From NCBI RefSeq assembly GCF_001886715.1, contig NZ_CP018082.1, forward strand, positions 3,596,001 through 3,660,000: a DNA stretch of 64,000 bases, read 5' to 3'. The stretch's first letter is position 1. Each line of letters begins with the position of its first letter. The notes below the pieces were generated by a model. The model was not told where the DNA came from. It did not search any database and saw only the letters and a program-made list of their open reading frames with translations. This DNA comes from Nocardia mangyaensis. GTDB lineage: Bacteria; Actinomycetota; Actinomycetes; Mycobacteriales; Mycobacteriaceae. The position numbers and the translations under genes are program-made. This document shows, piece after piece, positions 41,681 through 49,874 of this stretch.

Positions 41681-43474
41681 ATGCGAGAGTTCGAAGCCCC
41701 GGCTTCCTACACCATTCCAGAACACGCCAACAATTCCGACAGCGTGTTCCGGCACGCGGAGCACTCGCCCCACACAGTGCTGTTCCACGTCACGAACGAC
41801 AACAGCGAGGTCACCGACGTGACCGCCGCCGAGTTCGCCAAGACAGTCACCGCCGTGGCCAAGGGCCTGATCGCCTCGGGCATCGAACCCGGTGACCGGG
41901 TGGCCATCATGGCCCCCACCCGCTACGAGTGGGTCGTGCTCGACCACGCGATCTGGGCCACCGCCGCCTGCACTGTCGCCATCTACGACAGCTCCGCGGC
42001 CGAGCAGGCGAAGTGGATACTGCAGGACTCCGCGACCACACTGCTGATCGTCGACAGCGACAAGCACCGCACCGTCATCGAGCAGATAGACCCCGACGTG
42101 CTGCCGAACCTGGGCGAGACCCTGCAGATCGACCACGGCGCCATCGAGGAGCTGACCGCGCGCGGCGCCGACCTCGACGACGAGTCCGTCCACACGCGTC
42201 GCGCCCAGGTCACCGCAGCCTCACCGGCGACGCTGATCTACACCTCCGGCACCACCGGTCGACCCAAGGGTGTCCTCCTCTCGCACGCCAATCTCTACGC
42301 CGAGTCCAAATCCGACCGGATCGCGTTGCGCGAGTTCGTCGCCGAGGACAACAAGACGCTGATGTTCCTGCCCCTGGCGCACGTGTTCGCCAGGGCGGTC
42401 ACCCTGGCCGCCCTCGACGCGAAGGTGATCGTCGCGTTCAGCTCCGACTGGTCCACCCTCATCGACCAATTCGGCAGCTACCAGCCGCATTTCATTCTCG
42501 CGGTGCCGCGCGTGTTCGAGAAGGTCTTCAACGGCGCCAAGCAGCAGGCCCACGACAGCGGCAAGGGCAAGATCTTCGACCTCGCCGCCGACACGGCTGT
42601 CGCCTGGAGCGAAGCGCTCGACAACGGCGGGCCCGGGATCGTACTGCGGTTCAAGCACATGCTGTTCGACACACTGGTCTACCGCACCCTGCGCGCCGCG
42701 CTCGGCGGACAGTGCTCAGCCGCGGTCTCCGGCGGGGGACCGCTGGGCGCACGCCTGGGCCACTTCTTCCGCGGCATCGGCGTCACCATCTACGAGGGCT
42801 ACGGCCTCACCGAGACCACCGCGGCCATCACCGTGAACACCCCGACCGACACCCGCGTCGGCACCGTCGGCCGCCCGATCGAGGGACACGCGATCAAGAT
42901 CGCCGACGACGGCGAACTCCTGCTGCGCGGATCGGTCGTGTTCGACCACTACTGGGGCAACCCCGAAGCCACCGAGGACGCCTTCCTCGACGGCTGGTTC
43001 GCAACCGGCGACCTCGGCGCCATCGACAGCGACGGCTACCTCACCATCACCGGCCGCAAGAAGGAAATCATCGTCACGGCAGGCGGGAAGAACATCTCCC
43101 CGGGCCCGCTGGAAGACTCCCTACGCACGCATCCGCTGATCAGCCAGGCGATGGTCGTCGGCGACGGCCGCCCCTTCGTCGGCGCCCTGATCACCCTCGA
43201 CCCCGAAGTCTTGCTGCGCTGGAAGCACGACCACGACCTGCCCGAGCAGACCCCCCTCGCGACGGTGATCGAAAACCCCGACCTGGTCGCCGCGATCGAT
43301 GCCGCGGTCGCCGACACCAACACACTGGTGTCGCACGCCGAGGCCATCAAGAAGATTCGCATCCTGCCGGTGGACTGGACCGAGGCGACCGGAGAACTCA
43401 CCCCGAAGATGTCACTCAAGCGCTCGGCGGTCATGAAGACCTACGCCGCCGAGATCGACAAGATCTACGGCTGA
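41681..43474 (+). CDS. Long-chain fatty acid--CoA ligase (FadD15-like)
   Basis: A 597-residue AMP-forming acyl-CoA synthetase. The P-loop is LIYTSGTTGRPKG, followed by YGLTETTAA (A5), DGWFATGDLG (A7) and GRKKEIIVTAGGKNISP (A8). The C-terminal Lys is in GELTPKMSLKR. Length and motifs fit the mycobacterial FadD15 branch (AMP + PPi, fatty acyl-CoA). GGAAGG precedes the ATG. It ends 2 bp from the convergent DapB-like gene. Confidence 0.92.
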   Translation: MREFEAPASYTIPEHANNSDSVFRHAEHSPHTVLFHVTNDNSEVTDVTAAEFAKTVTAVAKGLIASGIEPGDRVAIMAPTRYEWVVLDHAIWATAACTVAIYDSSAAEQAKWILQDSATTLLIVDSDKHRTVIEQIDPDVLPNLGETLQIDHGAIEELTARGADLDDESVHTRRAQVTAASPATLIYTSGTTGRPKGVLLSHANLYAESKSDRIALREFVAEDNKTLMFLPLAHVFARAVTLAALDAKVIVAFSSDWSTLIDQFGSYQPHFILAVPRVFEKVFNGAKQQAHDSGKGKIFDLAADTAVAWSEALDNGGPGIVLRFKHMLFDTLVYRTLRAALGGQCSAAVSGGGPLGARLGHFFRGIGVTIYEGYGLTETTAAITVNTPTDTRVGTVGRPIEGHAIKIADDGELLLRGSVVFDHYWGNPEATEDAFLDGWFATGDLGAIDSDGYLTITGRKKEIIVTAGGKNISPGPLEDSLRTHPLISQAMVVGDGRPFVGALITLDPEVLLRWKHDHDLPEQTPLATVIENPDLVAAIDAAVADTNTLVSHAEAIKKIRILPVDWTEATGELTPKMSLKRSAVMKTYAAEIDKIYG

Positions 43475-43476
43475 GT

Positions 43477-44553
43477 TCACCTGGTCGCCAGCCGCCCCCG
43501 GCCCGGATTGATCGGCAGATCGAGCGTGGTCCGCAAACCCGGCGACGCGGCGACGACATCGGGGATCGCGTTCACGATCCGCAACGCGGTGCCGACAAGG
43601 CTGGCGTGATTGTGATCCCCGATGTCACTGAACATCGCCAGATCGAGGTCGTAGTGCGGCTCACCGGTGATCCGCACCCGATACGAGCCACCCTCGCGAG
43701 CGGGTTGCGGCCACTCCGCAGCGAGGTCCTCGCGCAGCCGCGTGACGTGTTCGAGGACCGCGACCGCTCGACCGCCGACCATGCCGCGTACGTCGAATCG
43801 CAGGGCCGCCGCGGTTCCCTCGGCGATCTCACCTGAGGCGATGGTGAACGTCTCGGGCGCGGGAAGACGCTCGTAGGTCTCGGTCACCTCGTCGAGGACA
43901 ACCCCCATGCCCGCCGCGAGTTGCCGCACGACACTGCCCCACGCCAACGACAACACCCCCGGCTGCAGCAGCAGCGGGATCTCCGCCAGTGGGGCACCGA
44001 ACCCCATGATGTCGAAGATGACGGCCCGGTTGTCGTAGGTGGAGTAGTCCACGATCTCCATACAGCGAACCTGTTCGATCCGCTCGCAAGTGCTCATCAG
44101 AGCGAAGGGAAGCAGGTCATTGGCGAAGCCGGGATCGATCCCGTTCACATACAACGAGACTCCGGCCTCGACGGCCGCCGCCTGAATGGGCGCGGACAGC
44201 TCGGCGGGCACGACATCCCACGGGTGCTGCAGGAACACCGGCGCACTGGCGACGACGTTGATCCCCGCGGCCAGGATCATCCGCAGATCCTCCAACGCCT
44301 CCATCAGCCGGTTGTCGGCCATCGCGGTGTAGACGACGCAATCCGGGCGCAGATCCAGGATCGACTGAGTATCGGTGGTCGCCGTGACACCACTGGCCCC
44401 GGGCACCCCGGCGAGCTGGTGCGCGTCGAGCCCGGCTTTCGCCGCACTGGAAACACGCACACCGACCAATTCCAACGCGGGATCGGTCAAGACGCCACGT
44501 AAAGCGAGCTTTCCGACGTTACCGGTTCCCCAGACGACGATTCGATGATTCAT
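43477..44553 (-). CDS. DapB-like NAD(P) dehydrogenase
   Basis: A 358-residue Rossmann oxidoreductase resembling dihydrodipicolinate reductase and 2,4-diaminopentanoate dehydrogenase. The cofactor motif is VVWGTGNVGKLALRGV at the N-terminus. The C-terminal domain has DPGFANDLLPF, typical of this branch. The ATG at 44553 is preceded by AAAGG. It follows the SDR gene after 11 bp and is probably cotranscribed. In mycobacteria such genes occur with steroid or terpenoid catabolism; the substrate here is unknown. Confidence 0.83.
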   Translation of the reverse strand: MNHRIVVWGTGNVGKLALRGVLTDPALELVGVRVSSAAKAGLDAHQLAGVPGASGVTATTDTQSILDLRPDCVVYTAMADNRLMEALEDLRMILAAGINVVASAPVFLQHPWDVVPAELSAPIQAAAVEAGVSLYVNGIDPGFANDLLPFALMSTCERIEQVRCMEIVDYSTYDNRAVIFDIMGFGAPLAEIPLLLQPGVLSLAWGSVVRQLAAGMGVVLDEVTETYERLPAPETFTIASGEIAEGTAAALRFDVRGMVGGRAVAVLEHVTRLREDLAAEWPQPAREGGSYRVRITGEPHYDLDLAMFSDIGDHNHASLVGTALRIVNAIPDVVAASPGLRTTLDLPINPGRGRLATR

Positions 44554-44564
44554 GGCAGCGCCTT

Positions 44565-45353
44565 TCACAAGTCGGGTACGGGCAGATCGAGATTCGGGCT
44601 GATCAGTCCACCATCGGGTTCGAGCACTTTCCCGGTCATGAAACTGCCCGCATCCGAGGCCAGGAACAGCGCGGTGGCCGCGATGTCGACCGGGGCGCCC
44701 AGACGACGCAGCGGCGTCTTCTGCTCGAGCTCGGACCGGAATTTCTCATCGGCCGCCACCACCTCCAGCGCCGAGGTCAGAATCGATCCGGGGGCGATCG
44801 CATTGACCCGGATCCTGGGGGAGAGGTCGAGCGCGGCCAACCGGGTGTAGTGCGCGAACGCGGCCTTCGCAGTGCCGTACGCGAGGAACGCTCGACCGGG
44901 CAGTCGGCCCATCGTCGAGGTGATGTTGATGATCGACTTACCACCCGGCGTCTCGAGCAACCTCGGCACCGCCGCCTGGACCAGCCGGTGCGCGGCAGTG
45001 ACATTGAAGGCGAACGCGTCCTCGAGGCTCGCGGCCGTGGCATTCATGAACGGGGTCGGCATGGCGCCACCGACATTGTTGACCACGATGTCGAGTCGAC
45101 CGAACTGCTCGATCGCCGCATCGACCAGCGCGGCCGGATCATCCACCGCCAGATCCGAAACCACGATGTGAGCCCGCCGACCGACCTCCTCGATCGCCGC
45201 CGCCACCACCGCCAACTCCGATCGCGTCCGCGAGGTGATCACGACATCGGCACCGGCCTCGGCGAAGGCGATCGCCATCGCCCTACCCAGACCGCGCCCC
45301 GCACCGGTCACGATGGCCACCCGGTCGTCGAGCTTGAACTGATCGAGAATCAT
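44565..45353 (-). CDS. Short-chain dehydrogenase/reductase
   Basis: A 262-residue classical [11 protein letters not shown] cofactor motif, NNVGG, catalytic Ser in ITSTMGRL and YGTAK for Tyr/Lys. GGAGGAG precedes the ATG. It is the first gene of an operon with the DapB-like gene and faces an IclR regulator across a 110-bp gap containing a perfect palindrome. A hydroxysteroid or 3-ketoacyl substrate is likely from the family branch but unproved. Confidence 0.88.
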   Translation of the reverse strand: MILDQFKLDDRVAIVTGAGRGLGRAMAIAFAEAGADVVITSRTRSELAVVAAAIEEVGRRAHIVVSDLAVDDPAALVDAAIEQFGRLDIVVNNVGGAMPTPFMNATAASLEDAFAFNVTAAHRLVQAAVPRLLETPGGKSIINITSTMGRLPGRAFLAYGTAKAAFAHYTRLAALDLSPRIRVNAIAPGSILTSALEVVAADEKFRSELEQKTPLRRLGAPVDIAATALFLASDAGSFMTGKVLEPDGGLISPNLDLPVPDL

Positions 45354-45372
45354 GGCACTCCTCCGCTCCTGC

Positions 45373-45390
45373 GTGACGAATATTCGTCAC
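45373..45390. promoter_or_regulatory. 18-bp perfect palindrome, IclR operator candidate
   Basis: GTGACGAAT joined directly to ATTCGTCAC, 19 bp upstream of the SDR start. It lies in the divergent promoter region of the IclR gene. A TACTGT -10 for the regulator is at 45412-45417. Confidence 0.65.
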
Positions 45391-45463
45391 CGAGCTGGCA
45401 AATAGTCGCGCTACTGTAGATGCTCGGAAACCGATGGGCAAGAGTGCCCAGAAGGAGACACCC

Positions 45464-46417
45464 ATGCTCGAGCGACCGGCGGACTCGGGCGCGTCCCCGC
45501 CGACCTGGCGCGTGATCGCGGTCATGGAACTGCTCGCGCGACTCGGCACAGCAGTGACGGTCTCGGAAATCGCCCAGCACCTGCCCATCCCACGAGCCAC
45601 CATCGCCTCGATCACCCGCGAACTCCACGCGGCACACTGGGTCGAACGTGACGAACACCTGCGCTACCGACCGGGCCCAGCCGCCCTGAACCTGGCCGCC
45701 AGCCGAACCGGAAACAACAACCCGGCCGCTGAATCGGTGATCGCCCAACTCGCACGCGAGGCCGGCTGCGGAGTAACACTGTCACGGATCGCACCGGGCA
45801 CCTTGACCGTGGTGGTGAAGAAGTACCCGGAGACCGGACGCGTGATCCCCGGATTCTCGATCGACCAACCGATTCCGCTGGGCTACCCCGCCGGAGCGGC
45901 CGTCATGCCATGGCGTGATCGGGCCGAACAGGACGCCTGGCTCGCGACATCGCAGGTGGGTGCCCGACAGGGACGCCAGCTGATCCGATTCGTCGCCGAC
46001 CACGGATTCGCCATGTTCCGGCCCAGCGACGGCAACGGTCACCTGGTCGAAGTGCTGGTCGACCTGCTCACCGCCACCGGCTCCACGGGCGTCGCCCGCG
46101 GAGCGCGCGAAAAGGCCCTCCGCCAGATCGCACGACTGACCTCACACCCGTTCACCCGTACCGAAATCACCGAGGCGCCCGCCCTGCCCGTCAGCTACCT
46201 CTCGGCGCCGGTCATCAGCGACGGCCGCGCCGACCACGAACTCCAACTCGGCATCCTGGCCACCTCCACCGAACCCGCCCAACGCAGGCACTACATCGAC
46301 CTCCTACGCACCGCGGCCGAGCAACTCTCACAGTCGCTCGACCCTCACCCCCACACGCGACGAGTCCCCGGCATGCCGACCCACCCCCGCGCGTCCGGCA
46401 CCACACCCAGCACCTGA
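45464..46417 (+). CDS. IclR family regulator
   Basis: A 317-residue IclR-type protein: winged helix VTVSEIAQHLPIPRATIASI near residue 32 and a C-terminal effector domain from about residue 80. The C-terminal 40 residues are a Pro/His/Arg-rich extension. The start MLERPADSG at 45464 follows AGGAG. It probably controls the divergent SDR/DapB-like operon through the palindrome at 45373. Its last 73 bp overlap the convergent cyclopropane synthase gene. Confidence 0.85.
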   Translation: MLERPADSGASPPTWRVIAVMELLARLGTAVTVSEIAQHLPIPRATIASITRELHAAHWVERDEHLRYRPGPAALNLAASRTGNNNPAAESVIAQLAREAGCGVTLSRIAPGTLTVVVKKYPETGRVIPGFSIDQPIPLGYPAGAAVMPWRDRAEQDAWLATSQVGARQGRQLIRFVADHGFAMFRPSDGNGHLVEVLVDLLTATGSTGVARGAREKALRQIARLTSHPFTRTEITEAPALPVSYLSAPVISDGRADHELQLGILATSTEPAQRRHYIDLLRTAAEQLSQSLDPHPHTRRVPGMPTHPRASGTTPST

Positions 46418-47655
46418 TGGATGCCGAGGCCGCCGTCCTCGAAACCCAACGCCGAGGCCGCCATGTACAGCCGCCAGATCCGGGCCCGCCCAGCACTGGA
46501 CAACGCCACCGCTCGATCCCAGTCGCCTTCCAGATTGGCGACCCACCGGCGCAGCGTCAGCGCGTAGTGCTCGCGCAGCGCTTCCACATCGCGCACCTCG
46601 AACCCGGCGCGCTGCATCGCCAGCACCACCTCACCGACATCGATCAACTCCCCATCGGGGAACACATAGCGGCCGATGAACGAGCGGCCGGTCATCGTCG
46701 ACCCGCCGGGGGAGGAGATCGCGTGATTGAGCAGCCGCCCACCAGGAGGGAGCAGCGCACGCAGCGTGTCGAAGTACTCCGCGGCCCGCTTGGTGCCGAC
46801 ATGCTCGAACATGCCGATCGAGGAAATGGCATCGAACTCCTCACCGCCCAACTCGCGGTAATCCGACAGCCGGATCTCGACTTTCGCGCCCAGGCCCGCC
46901 TCGTCGACCCGTCGGCGCGCGAGTTGGGCCTGCGCGCCGCTGATCGTCACGCCGACCACCCGCGCGTCATAGACCGACGCCGCGTGCATCGCCATCGAAC
47001 CCCACCCGCATCCGACATCGAGTAGCCGCATCCCCGGCCGTTCGGCCAATCCGAGCTTTCGGCAGACCAGATCATGCTTGGCGGCCTGGGCGTCCGCCAG
47101 TGTCACCGTGCCGTCCGCCCCGCCATGACCGTCGTCGTCGGGCCCGACGAATCGCGCGCACGAGTAGGTCATGCTCGGCCCGAGCACCAGTCGGTAGAAG
47201 TCGTTGCCGACGTCGTAGTGATGACTGATCGCGGCCGCGTCCCGGCCTCTGCTGTGCCGGCGGCCGCGGCGCGGACGGGCCTCCTCCGGGGGTGGCGGCG
47301 GACGGCGGGTGAGCGCACCGAGTTCGCGCGCCGCCCCGATCGCTTTCCACGCGGCACCGAGACCGAGGCGAGCGTCATCCGACGCCGTCGACTGCAGCGA
47401 CCGAAGAATGGCGAAGATGTCACCGTCCAAGTCCACTGTCCCGGAGACGAAAGCGCGAGCGAGCCCGAGTTCACCTGGTGCCCACACCAGATGACTCAAC
47501 GCATCCTGGGACCGCACCCGCATCGTGCCCGTACACGTCCCGCCAGGCTCGATCGCACTGCCGTCCCAGAACTCGAACCGCACCGAAGACGCTGGCCCCA
47601 ACGCGGCCCGTATCAACGGTTCGAACACTGCCGCGATGGTCGTCTCGTCGCCCAT
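46345..47655 (-). CDS. Cyclopropane-fatty-acyl-phospholipid synthase (UfaA1-like)
   Basis: A 436-residue SAM-dependent CFA synthase. Motif I for SAM is LLDVGCGWGSMAMHAA. The active-site segments SHHYDVGNDFYRLVLG and GMFEHVG and the C-terminal FPDGELIDVGEVV are all present. It resembles mycobacterial UfaA1 (tuberculostearic-acid related) rather than the mycolic-acid CmaA group, because of its N-terminal extension of about 130 residues. A CATAGT hexamer lies 6 nt before the ATG. The palindrome/G4 element stands 80 bp upstream. Confidence 0.9.
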   Translation of the reverse strand: MGDETTIAAVFEPLIRAALGPASSVRFEFWDGSAIEPGGTCTGTMRVRSQDALSHLVWAPGELGLARAFVSGTVDLDGDIFAILRSLQSTASDDARLGLGAAWKAIGAARELGALTRRPPPPPEEARPRRGRRHSRGRDAAAISHHYDVGNDFYRLVLGPSMTYSCARFVGPDDDGHGGADGTVTLADAQAAKHDLVCRKLGLAERPGMRLLDVGCGWGSMAMHAASVYDARVVGVTISGAQAQLARRRVDEAGLGAKVEIRLSDYRELGGEEFDAISSIGMFEHVGTKRAAEYFDTLRALLPPGGRLLNHAISSPGGSTMTGRSFIGRYVFPDGELIDVGEVVLAMQRAGFEVRDVEALREHYALTLRRWVANLEGDWDRAVALSSAGRARIWRLYMAASALGFEDGGLGIHQVLGVVPDARGWVGMPGTRRVWG

Positions 47656-47734
47656 CCGACCACTATGACCCGTACCGGGCCGAACCGATGGCAGCGACTC
47701 GGGTCACGGGACTCGCCGTAGCAAGATCTTTCTT

Positions 47735-47787
47735 CCCTTCCCTACGCCATAAAACGTCACTGTGACGTTTTATGGCGTAGGGAAGGG
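47735..47787. repeat. 53-bp perfect palindrome (26-bp arms, 1-nt centre)
   Basis: The left arm 47735-47760 starts CCCTTCCCTACG and ends AACGTCAC; the right arm 47762-47787 is its exact reverse complement, with a single T between. Every one of 26 base pairs matches. It lies 80 bp upstream of the cyclopropane synthase start, where the promoter of that gene should be. Confidence 0.9.
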
Positions 47788-47799
47788 GAGGGGGAGGGG
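47780..47799 (+). other. G-quadruplex motif
   Basis: Four G runs (GGG, GGGG, GGGGG, GGGG) separated by AA, A and A. The first two runs are shared with the right arm of the palindrome, so the hairpin and the quadruplex exclude each other. The C-rich complement is the template-opposite strand for the leftward gene. Confidence 0.75.
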
Positions 47800-48073
47800 C
47801 GCGCCCGTTCGGTCCGATTCTCGATATTGGCTACACCGGCCCACCCGGCGAGTTCGGTCAATTCATCAGCAATGATCATCAGTCGGTCAGCGCAGCCTTG
47901 GAATCGTGAAATTCGGCCGAATCCCACATTCCGGGCTATGCCGACCCGGCGTCGCAGAGCAACGCAACACGGCAAGCATTCGAAAGGATCCGCCGGGTGG
48001 AGTTTGTGCACCGCGGCATTGGGCGCGATATCGCACACGCTGCCGAAACACTCGAAGAACCACTTCCGACCGG

Positions 48074-48103
48074 CGGCGTTCAAACGCCGATAATGCACAT
48101 TAT
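48074..48103. repeat. Two short perfect inverted repeats
   Basis: CGGCGTT-CA-AACGCCG (48074-48089) is followed by ATAATG-CA-CATTAT (48090-48103). Both have the same 2-nt CA centre. They lie just left of the hairpin at 48112. Confidence 0.6.
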
Positions 48104-48111
48104 GTCAAGTA

Positions 48112-48145
48112 CGACTGAGCAGGGCCGTGCTGCCCTGCTCAGTCG
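48112..48145 (-). terminator. 14-bp stem hairpin after the DUF1272 gene
   Basis: CGACTGAGCAGGGC and its exact complement around a 6-nt loop, about 90 bp beyond the stop of the leftward DUF1272 gene. It is a probable terminator for that gene; no T-tract is present. Confidence 0.5.
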
Positions 48146-48235
48146 ACGCGAACGTCTCCGCTCCCACCGATTCAGGGCATCGACGATGGCGTCGAGGTGA
48201 TCAGAGGTGCCAGCCACTGGGCAGCACTGTCGCAC

Positions 48236-48472
48236 TCATCGACCGGTCCCCCAGATCTTGCGGCGCAGGCGGGCCGGTGCCCGCCGTGCGATCTCAGCGG
48301 CTCCGGTGGTTCGCCGTGGCCGCCGAACCAACTCCCCCGCGCAGTTCGGGCACGCCCCGTGATCCGCGGCGCAGGCCGAACAGTATGTGCATTCATAACT
48401 GCAGATGAACGCTTCGGCGGCATCGCGCAACGACGCCGAACATGTCTCGCAGGTGACCTTCATCTTCAGCAT
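48236..48472 (-). CDS. DUF1272 zinc-ribbon protein
   Basis: A 78-residue DUF1272 protein. Eight cysteines are arranged CETCSASL, CSYECTYCSACAADH and CPNCAGEL, the pattern of a double zinc ribbon. A basic tail (RRPRRTTGAAEIARR) follows. Function is unknown. The ATG at 48472 follows GAGGGAG. It is divergent from a TetR gene with only 77 bp between starts, so the TetR protein probably controls it. Confidence 0.85.
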   Translation of the reverse strand: MLKMKVTCETCSASLRDAAEAFICSYECTYCSACAADHGACPNCAGELVRRPRRTTGAAEIARRAPARLRRKIWGTGR

Positions 48473-48504
48473 CGCTGCCACTCCCTCAATCTCACATGCA
48501 AACT

Positions 48505-48531
48505 GTATGTCACATACAATATGTATGTCAC
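48505..48531. promoter_or_regulatory. Triple half-site operator between DUF1272 and TetR genes
   Basis: GTATGT-C-ACATAC-AATAT-GTATGT: alternating half-sites, with GTATGTCAC repeated directly at 48505 and 48523. The -10-like TACAAT (48515-48520) of the TetR gene lies inside it. It is therefore well placed for autoregulation and for control of the DUF1272 gene. Confidence 0.65.
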
Positions 48532-48549
48532 TGGATGAGAGGAGGCAAG

Positions 48550-49146
48550 ATGGCAACGGTTCGCGAAGCGGGCGCAGCACGGACTCGGGCGAGACTGATC
48601 GAGGCCGGTACCGCGCTGTTCGCCGAGCACGGCTTCGCCGAGGTGACGACCGCACGAGTGTGTGCGGCCGCCGGCGTCACGCGGGGAGCGCTGTATCACC
48701 ACTTCGGCAACATGGCCGGGCTGATGGAGGCCTGTTTCGCCGCAGTCGATCACGGTGTCGTCGACACCCTTTCGGCGCATGCCCTGAGCGGGTCGCCAGT
48801 CGAGCGGGTCCACGCGGTCAGTCACACTTTCGTCGATCAGCTGGCCGACCAGACCGTCCGGCAGATTCTGTTCGTGGAGGCTCCTGCCGCCCTGGGCTGG
48901 GCGCGCTGGCGCGAAATCGACGGCGGACGTTCCCTTGGACTGGTCAAGAACCTGCTCGTCGCCGCCCACGAACAGGGCGAACTGATCGCACGACACAACC
49001 CGAAAGTGCTCGCGCACTTGCTGTTGGGTGGTCTCAACGAGCTCGCGATGTTCGTAGCCGCATCACGTTCACGCGAGAAGGCGCTGGCAGCCGCGCACGC
49101 CGAGCTGAGCGCGGTGCTCGACGGGATGTTCAGACAACCACGATGA
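48550..49146 (+). CDS. TetR family regulator
   Basis: A 198-residue TetR protein with HTH EVTTARVCAAAGVTRGALYHHF (about 28-49). The C-terminal domain resembles the TetR_C_29/33-like group (VRQILFVEAPAALGWARW). GGAGG precedes the ATG at 48550 by 5 nt. Frame upstream is open to 48496 but crosses the operator. It probably regulates itself and the divergent DUF1272 gene. Confidence 0.88.
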   Translation: MATVREAGAARTRARLIEAGTALFAEHGFAEVTTARVCAAAGVTRGALYHHFGNMAGLMEACFAAVDHGVVDTLSAHALSGSPVERVHAVSHTFVDQLADQTVRQILFVEAPAALGWARWREIDGGRSLGLVKNLLVAAHEQGELIARHNPKVLAHLLLGGLNELAMFVAASRSREKALAAAHAELSAVLDGMFRQPR

Positions 49147-49202
49147 CTGCATCGACTGGCTGGCCTGGTGAGCACTCCTCGAAGGACGGATGTGTCGATC
49201 GG

Positions 49203-49559
49203 TCAGCGTTGGGGCGTCAGCGTGATGGCGCCGACCTCCACGCCACCCATATACGCCGGGCCCGTATACCCGCCGTGTCCGTCGCTGATCAGTACGACCC
49301 GATGTCCAGGAAACAGGTCAACGTATCCACCGTCGGGCGTCGAGTGGATGGGGTAACGCCCTATCAAGACCAGGTCGCCGCCCTCGACCCGCGCGTCGCG
49401 CTGCAGGAGCACGATGCCGGACGACCACGTCGTGGACGTGTAGGGGCCGGGTTCGACATCGGCGAATGCTTGCCCAACCGGACCCAAGAGCGTGGCGGCG
49501 CCCACGGTCACAACGACCGCAGCAGTGCGGACTGTCGCTGGCCTTGCGCGAGTGGACAT
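49203..49559 (-). CDS. Secreted hypothetical protein
   Basis: A 118-residue exported protein. The signal peptide ends AFA/DVEP near residue 33; the mature part (about 85 residues) has no Cys and ends GAITLTPQR. It is rich in Gly, Val and Tyr and is probably all-beta. No family recognised. AGGAG lies 6 nt before the ATG, and TAAAAT (about 49594-49589, minus strand) is a good -10. It stands alone between the TetR gene and the sigma-factor remnant. Confidence 0.7.
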   Translation of the reverse strand: MSTRARPATVRTAAVVVTVGAATLLGPVGQAFADVEPGPYTSTTWSSGIVLLQRDARVEGGDLVLIGRYPIHSTPDGGYVDLFPGHRVVLISDGHGGYTGPAYMGGVEVGAITLTPQR

Positions 49560-49651
49560 CGTGAACTCCTGTCGCCTCGGGTGATCAATTTTACTCCTGC
49601 CGAAGAAGTCCACGGAGACACTGCGTGGGTGCACGGTCGTTCGGCTCGGTG

Positions 49652-49777
49652 TCAGGAATCGGCGGATTGGCGGAGGCCGTTGAGTTTGTCGGGGTTGACC
49701 TGGAAGCGGAGGTTTTCGATGCGGATGTCGTAGGTGAGTGCGCCGACGGGATGGTCGCCGAGGACGACGATCCTGTG
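49652..49777 (-). pseudogene. C-terminal remnant of an ECF41-like sigma factor
   Basis: The minus strand reads HRIVVLGDHPVGALTYDIRI, then ENLRFQVNPDKLNGL, then stop. The ...xNPDKLxxL ending with a preceding SnoaL-like beta strand pair is characteristic of the C-terminal extension of ECF41/SigJ-type sigma factors. No sigma region 2 or 4 is present. It lies in a 315-bp gene-free gap (49560-49874). Confidence 0.5.
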
Positions 49778-49874
49778 GCTTTCGGTGGGGTCATCGCGTG
49801 CTCCGAGGTCTTGTTCTGGTCGACCATGGGACAGGACAGCCCCCGAACGTGACAACTCGGCAGAGTGACCTACA

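Larger units (their letters stand above)
47656..48235. other. 580-bp gene-free, lower-GC region with palindromes
   Basis: No convincing gene. The part 47821-48120 is about 58% GC by count, well below the surroundings. It is bounded on the left by the 53-bp palindrome and G4 motif and on the right by a 34-bp hairpin, with two short perfect palindromes between 48074 and 48103. It may be a small non-coding mobile element or a decayed insertion (inference). Confidence 0.5.

Noticed and set aside
47757..48098. A 113-codon minus-strand ORF beginning MHYRRLNAAG
   Set aside because: It reads through the G-rich run into the palindrome, has no ribosome-binding site and no recognisable family. Kept only as part of the gene-free region.
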